Shown in pieces: positions 58,746-64,000 of a DNA stretch of 64,000 nt. A program made the position numbers and the translations under genes. Under the pieces are notes generated by a model. The model made no database searches, was not told the DNA's origin, and was given only the letters and a program-made list of their open reading frames with translations. The stretch is from Saturnia japonica (lineage: Eukaryota; Arthropoda; Insecta; Lepidoptera; Saturniidae), in contig CM065304.1 of NCBI GenBank assembly GCA_033032175.1, forward strand, positions 8,680,001-8,744,000. Reading direction: 5' to 3'. Within the stretch, counting starts at the first letter, position 1. Each line of letters starts with the position of its first letter.

Positions 58746-59235
58746 TCACGTTACTTTGGAAGGACCCGAAGTCGTGAGAAGAAGGAAACACGTTGGCCGA
58801 GAGATGGATTCACAGTTTCACGGTACGACAAAGACAAGACATAGAGAATGTTTTAGTTCGTGCCAGCGCTTGTGGTTCTGTTGTGGTAAGGAGATGAGGT
58901 AATTAGGATAATATTATGGTTGTTTTTGAATTTTTTTTATTAATAGAAGTCTACAAAATACTTCAGTGAAATATATTATAGGCTTTTATTATTATTTAAT
59001 TAACGAGAACTAAATTGCGACGGTTGCTAGTATTACAAATAATTTGATAAAATAAGACAATTAAATAAAATATAAGTAATGTCCAAGAAACAGAAAGACA
59101 TCAGAAGTTTGAACATCTATACACTTCTTTACATCAGAGTGATATTGAAGTCTTACAAAGGTTTACTGTTCATGTAATGTGAATTTTTAAAGCAATATTA
59201 AAATACATTTGTTTCTAACAGATAAGTCAACCCAG
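58746..59235. other. No gene recognised
   Basis: Noncoding sequence between family F and the LINE. Confidence 0.35.
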
Positions 59236-60484
59236 CCTGGAAAAATTTAACTCTTTCAAATAAATTAACAAACAAATCACAAACGATAAAATGGAAACAA
59301 CGGAGAAATATGATATATTACAAAATTAACTTTAAGGCATCTATACTACAAACAGCAACACTTCTAAAACCCAACAAGTACCAACTAAGTGAACATACCT
59401 TGCAACTAATGGGAAGTCTAGATCGACAAGTAATACCAAAGTATCTATACAAACATTATTAAAAAAACATATACTCAAGCAGTAAGGCCAGAATTCAGTT
59501 GGAAACTTTAGGTAAGAATTTTGTATACAAAGAGGTGTGAGGCAGGGAGACCCTTTATCTCCGAAATTGTTTTCGGCAGTGTTGGAAAATAACTTCCGCA
59601 ACTTAGACTGGGGCGTATACGGCATTAATATAAATGGATTAAAAAAGCACCATTTACGATTCACCGTTATACTAATTCAAGATTGCCCAGGAAATCTTGA
59701 GTATATGCTAAATAATTTCAACGAAGAGAGCATGAAAGTCGGATTAAAAATGAACACCAGCAAGACTATAATAACGACAAACACTATAAAACTCAACATC
59801 AGAATGAAAAACGATTCTTTAGAATATGTGGAAGACTACATATATAGGTCAAGTTATCTCTATAAAAGATCAAATGGCAAAAGAAATTAATCTTAGGATC
59901 GCAACGGGTTGAAAGAAATACTGGTTGTCGTCCAAAGACATAAGCGTGCCAACAAAAAGGAAAACATTTAATACTTGCATATTACCTAGCCTAAAATATG
60001 GATGTGAAAATTGGACCCTCACAGAACCGTTGAGAGAAAGTTTGATGTAGCACAAAGAGCAATAGAGAGGAGTATGACAGGTTATAAACGCCAGGATAAG
60101 ATGAGAAACACTGACCTAAGGAAAATAACAAAGCTCGCTGACATACTCAAACGAATTGACCAACATAAATAGTGATGGAGAGGACATATGATACGTTATA
60201 AAGTAGAGCAGGAGAGTTACGGAATGGTACCCAAGGGACAGCAAGAGAAGATGAGAAAGATAGCACACAAGGTGGGAAGACGAAATAAAATTGACGGGAG
60301 GAACAAACTGGAGAAGGGTCCATCCCCCAAGACATGCAACAATGGAAATAGTTGGAGGAGGCCTTTGCCAACAGGCACACCGAACTAAGGGACATATTAT
60401 AATATGTACTTTTTTTTTTGGTTTTTAGATCTTAAGTTGTAAATGTTATTAGTTGGGAATAAAAGGTTTTATTATTATTATTAA
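59236..60484 (+). mobile_element. Decayed RTE-type LINE, reverse transcriptase to 3' tail
   Basis: Reverse transcriptase blocks in order: KNIYSSSKARIQLETLG (about 59460), RQGDPLSPKLFSAVLE (59540), LDWGVYGININGLKKHHLRF (59603), then KVGLKMNTSKT (59738), CILPSLKYGCENWTLTEPL (about 59977) and RWEDEIKLTGGTNWRRVHPP (about 60278). The catalytic FADD box that should follow HLRF is replaced by TVIL. Frameshifts and stops occur throughout. The 3' end, aataaaaggttttattatta at 60461, is a short ATT-repeat tail as in RTE elements. The endonuclease is absent. Confidence 0.75.
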
Positions 60485-61254
60485 GATACATTTTATAAAA
60501 TTAAACTCGATGGTTGTAAATAAATGAGCAGTTCATTTAAAATGAATTGGTCACTGCAAGCTATAGTCATTTATAACCAATAAGAAATAAGATCAAAGTT
60601 TAATTCGAGGACAACCAATTATAAGTTACGTGCAACTTACGCAGACTTAAAAACCACTGTAGGTAAATCAGCTGGGAAACGTTTTTGCAATTGTAGTAGC
60701 AAAACATACACAGTGACTAAAACTGGAATAAACCAGTTTTCGATAGCTAGTATCTACCTAATGCCTCGCACTCTAACTACAAACGTACACTATACACTAC
60801 TTATACGTGTACTAATACCGTACACTACTACAAACGCAAAAACGTCTTCAAGCTAATTTTGCAGTACTAATAGTTATGTGGTGTGCAATCATACTTTCTG
60901 GATGAGGAATACAGAAAATCGAGAAGCTTTTCGACTCTGATGACACTGCACCGCAGCTTAGTCGAATGGACTTAATAGAGCCGATAATAGCTAGTTGGTA
61001 GCGTGTTCATATCTTGCAATAAGTTTCAATGAAAGTTACTTTCTCGATTAAATGTTATAATGATTGTTGGCCTTTTTTTAGTTCTCGCCTGGCTGTATAT
61101 CAATCACCCTATTCTAGGTATATAGCCATTTACCATTTATAAGAGGATTATTTGTGGAGTATGGGGAGCCAAATAACATCTTAAATGGCTATTGTTGATA
61201 TCTTGATGGTCTTGGATTGTAGGTCACACTTTAATAAGCTACTAACTACTTTAA
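60485..61254. other. No gene recognised
   Basis: AT-rich noncoding sequence. Confidence 0.4.
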
Positions 61255-61635
61255 AAAAACCGGCCAAGTGCGAATGCAAGTGAGTTTGTAATAGCAAATT
61301 GTTTTTTTTTTTTGTGATGTAATCACAAATTTACGGTTTTCGCAATTTTTTCCTTTGCCAAATTTCATGATTCTAAGTCAAGTGGAAGTACCATAAAGGT
61401 CATTATTCCATTTGCGAGTGTTCAAATATACGGCCATATCTTTTGATTGCGTTGACTTAGAAGTTTTTATTTACAGCTCTAAGGGATTGTAGACTTGAGT
61501 ATTAGATATTAATTTCAACTTGATACCTCTGCGCACTCCCGAGAAAAAGAGTCTTGACAGATAGAGACACAGACGGACAACGAAGTAGTCTTATACGGGT
61601 TCCTTTGTTCCTTTTGAGGTACGGAACCCTAAAAA
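61255..61635 (+). repeat. 'accggccaagtg' dispersed repeat
   Basis: Opens aaaaccggccaagtgcgaat, has acaaatttacggttttcgc, ccaaatttcatgattctaag and ttgacagatagagacacaga, and ends gggttcctttgttccttttg, aggtacggaaccctaaaaa. Both hallmark ends are present. The first part is deleted relative to 39627-40160. Confidence 0.6.
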
Positions 61636-62189
61636 CACAGCTTTGACGAAATTGTGATCAAGTGCTAACCTACAAATATTAAAAAAGTATCTGTGTAAGA
61701 TTGACCCAATACCACTTATTTTAACCCCTAATCCATAACTTTTACTTAGGTACTTAGGTAAAAAAGAAATAAATTTTACACCGGAAACGGATACATTAAA
61801 AATCTTTTCAAAACTACCCTCTTTCACTTTAAGTGGGAGTGCATACGCGATATCCGTTCCCTATCCGGGTATGGAACCCAAAAACTTTTGCTCTTGTACA
61901 CGTTAAACAGGATTTACATAGGGGTGTCATTCTGAGTTTTTTTTCTATAAAACGTGCTCAAGTTAGCTTCCGTTTTATTGAATTTCCGGAAGTGGGATGG
62001 ATATAGAATATTATCTACCGATTACAAAAAAAAAATCCTCAATGATGAGTAGCCTAGTAATAGTAACCTTTAGGTGCATTTTAGTAAATTCATTTTATAT
62101 GTTCCTATATTGACTTATGCATCATTCTCGTCGTCATATTTTGGTCTAATATTTTCTAAGAACCGATTCGTATACGTAATATCCGTATT
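61636..62189. other. No gene recognised
   Basis: Noncoding; minus-strand frame 61827-61591 is open but overlaps the preceding repeat and shows no domain. Confidence 0.35.
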
Positions 62190-62302
62190 AATAGGACTAT
62201 TAAACTATAAACAACTATAGGCTACACGGGTGCGTTGGCGAGGCGGCGCGGTAGTGTTGGTTGAATACATTTAACACAGGTGAAACCATGGCCGACAGCT
62301 AG
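62190..62302 (+). mobile_element. Helitron-like family H, 3' fragment
   Basis: ggctacacgggtgcgttggc, gaatacatttaacacaggtg, aaaccatggccgacagCTAG|T at 62302. Confidence 0.5.
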
Positions 62303-62494
62303 TTAGTAGTAATTATAATTTCATATAAGAAATTGGCATAATTTGTTAAAGGATTTTTACATTATAAAGTTGGTCACAGGCATACGAATTGGCAGTCACG
62401 CACTATTTGCATATTTCACCTGACGTAATGTCGTTCATTTCAATCACAAGAGTCTTGATAACACCGTTGGTATCAATAGCGCGTTCAGTTCCCA
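62303..62494. other. No gene recognised
   Basis: Noncoding spacer. Confidence 0.3.
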
Positions 62495-62575
62495 AGCTCT
62501 GGAAACACTACTCACCCTAGGAAGACAACACAACATTATTTGACTACAATCTTCTGTAGGAGGTTCTACCTGTCT
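62495..62575 (+). repeat. Block shared with the LOA-like LINE 3' region
   Basis: aagctctggaaacactactc, acaacacaacattatttgac and cttctgtaggaggt parallel 27308-27385 (aagctctggaaaccctagca; aacacaaaattatctgg; ttttgtagaatggaggt). Probably a scrap of the same LINE 3' UTR. Confidence 0.35.
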
Positions 62576-63237
62576 TATTTGTTTACTCTGATATTGTCAC
62601 AGTACAGGTAAGAATTTACATACTAACATACATTTTTCTACTATTATTCTATAACCCCATACAGGAATCCTAAAATCCTAACTAGATTCCGTGGTTTGAA
62701 ATTGCGTAGTAATGAAAGCACCTTTCACTCAACAGTCCATTCATAAAAGTCAAAATTTCATACTTTTCCACTACGATAAGATACGAATTACATTCTAGTT
62801 ATGCTCAGTAAACGAGTTTATCCAGATCTCTCTTCCGCTAGTTAATATAAGCGGCTAATACCCAACTCTTGGCTTCGATTTAATACTACCATTTACGCTT
62901 TCCTTATGCACTTCGATGCCATTACTTTGGTTCTCGATAATTTACTGTCTTAGAATAATTAAACAGTACTGAATATAGTGAATAAAGATACTAGCATAGT
63001 AAATAGGATGTTTAAAAAATGATTTTCTATATAAAAAATGTTAGCAGTCACAGGGCGCCCGGCAGATGTTACACATCTTAGTGAATGTTAAAAAACAAAA
63101 CTGTTTCAAATCCCGAAACACGACAGCCCAAAGAAAGTTACTGTGATTATTTTTTATGTTATTACTATATTTATTTATCCATGTTTTAACATAAAACTTT
63201 GTAATGATCCAGTATGTCTATTAAATAAAACGATCTT
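62576..63237. other. No gene recognised
   Basis: AT-rich noncoding sequence. Confidence 0.35.
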
Positions 63238-63335
63238 GACTCCACAATGCCAACGTTGGGATCAAAGCTTCACCACGCCAACAGCCGCCAACGTTATAAC
63301 CAAAACGTCGCGATGCCAATTCGCCAATTGAAAAT
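63238..63335 (-). repeat. Dispersed repeat family E, copy 2
   Basis: The minus strand reads gcgacgttttggttataacg, ttggcggctgttggcgtgg and caacgttggcattgtggag, following the order of 32305-32385. Confidence 0.5.
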
Positions 63336-63942
63336 TAAATTAAAAATTAAATAATTAATTACAAAGTCTTCTACACCAAACTGTGAAGTATGTGGTGTAG
63401 TAGAATGTGCTCGATTGCAGGCGTTTTAAAAAAAAATAAGTATATGTAATAATAAGATAAGGGTCATGTAGTGCTGATATAAACATAGTATAAAAGCCTG
63501 TAAATAAATTAATAATTAAAAAAAAATAGATTTATTATACTGAATTTATTACATACGATCTAAAAGTATCCTGTATCAGAGACATGTAAATGTATATTGT
63601 CTGGTTACCTTCTTGTATTATTCCAAAGTTCAAGAGGAGAAAATAATATTTTATAAATGAATACATAATGTGAAAGGTTGACAAGCAAGCCACACAGTAC
63701 AGTGATTAGTAAAGAAGAAAACGGGAAGACACTAAACACAATATTCCCAAAAAGATTGAACATTAAGAAAGAGAGTCGATCCTTCATTGGATGTGCATTC
63801 GAATAATAAAGGTAAATATACATATACTTGTGTCATAAAGACATAACATCAAAACCAGGCTCCCAAAAAGTTGTTCCATAGATTATGAATGATTCCTAGG
63901 TATTTTTGTTTTAATATCATATAAGTTTTTTTGTAATTACAG
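63336..63942. other. Probable intron end
   Basis: AT-rich noncoding DNA that ends in a T-rich tract (agtttttttgtaattacAG, AG at 63941-63942), a good splice acceptor. A minus-strand ORF at 63605-63823 has no coding features. Confidence 0.4.
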
Positions 63943-64000
63943 GAAGGAAAAAGATGTCTGAGTCATATCTAGAGTTGGCAGAAGAGAAAAAGGAGTTAAT
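63943..64000 (+). CDS. First coding exon of an unidentified host gene (5' end only)
   Basis: After the acceptor AG at 63941-63942, the exon starts gaaggaaaaag and then ATG at 63954, with purines at -3 and -1. It reads MSESYLELAEEKKEL before the window ends two bases into the next codon. The other two frames stop within the exon. The gene therefore seems to have at least one upstream noncoding exon, which may lie in this window or beyond it. The peptide is acidic and helical-looking with no signal peptide, so a cytosolic or nuclear protein is likely. I do not recognise the family. The similar start at 38635 is discussed there. Confidence 0.6.

Noticed and set aside
1..64000. A novel operon-like or defence system
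   Set aside because: No cluster of intact coding genes exists; all recognisable coding sequence apart from the edge exon is dead transposon material.

Overview
The window is AT-rich, intron- and transposon-dominated DNA from an animal, most likely a moth or butterfly (Lepidoptera). The main reason is the repeat content. It carries many short Helitron-like copies of the lepidopteran kind, starting near TACTAATATTATAAA and ending in a hairpin plus CTAG|T. It also carries mariner elements, RTE-, LOA- and CR1-type LINE tails, a tRNA-derived SINE, and the dispersed 'accggccaagtg' and 'gtgaaggaaaacatc' repeats familiar from lepidopteran genomes. Family assignments rest on my recognition of motifs, without database searches. 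The species cannot be named from the sequence.

No complete host gene is visible. The one convincing host-gene feature is at the right edge: a splice acceptor (AG at 63941-63942) followed by a first coding exon that starts MSESYLELAEEKKEL and runs out of the window. A second short ORF at 38635 starts MSEMYLELSEF. It matches 8 of the first 10 residues while differing at most synonymous positions, so it may be a paralogous or alternative first exon, or a coincidence. Four other coding-like patches (21.7, 32.0, 34.4 and 40.9 kb) are short and unassigned.

Layout. 0-10 kb: Helitron copies, a 299-bp MITE with inverted ends, and a nested locus at 6.4-8.0 kb where a mariner sits inside a Helitron copy and itself holds a LINE fragment in place of its catalytic core. 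10-24 kb: a SINE, a full Helitron with clean ends (14807-15303), a second full Helitron (16473-17107), a CR1-like LINE tail and a long hairpin element (22586-22894). 24-31 kb: a degraded LOA-like LINE with a dead RNase H domain, abutting a 99-bp minisatellite of about eight copies; then a LINE tail. 32-43 kb: a head-on pair of Helitron-like copies, a LINE fragment on the minus strand and the candidate exon at 38.6 kb. 43-52 kb: microsatellites, Helitrons with nested pieces, and a SINE split by a 666-bp element with inverted ends. 52-64 kb: a SINE, a nearly full-length dead mariner (53040-54293), a decayed RTE-type LINE, and the exon at the edge.

The elements do not form a pathway. Every transposase or reverse transcriptase I can read is broken by stops, frameshifts or lost catalytic residues, so nothing here looks autonomously mobile. 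The simplest reading is an intergenic region or a long 5' intron leading to the gene at the right edge. I found no clear new biological system; the most testable oddities are listed as findings.
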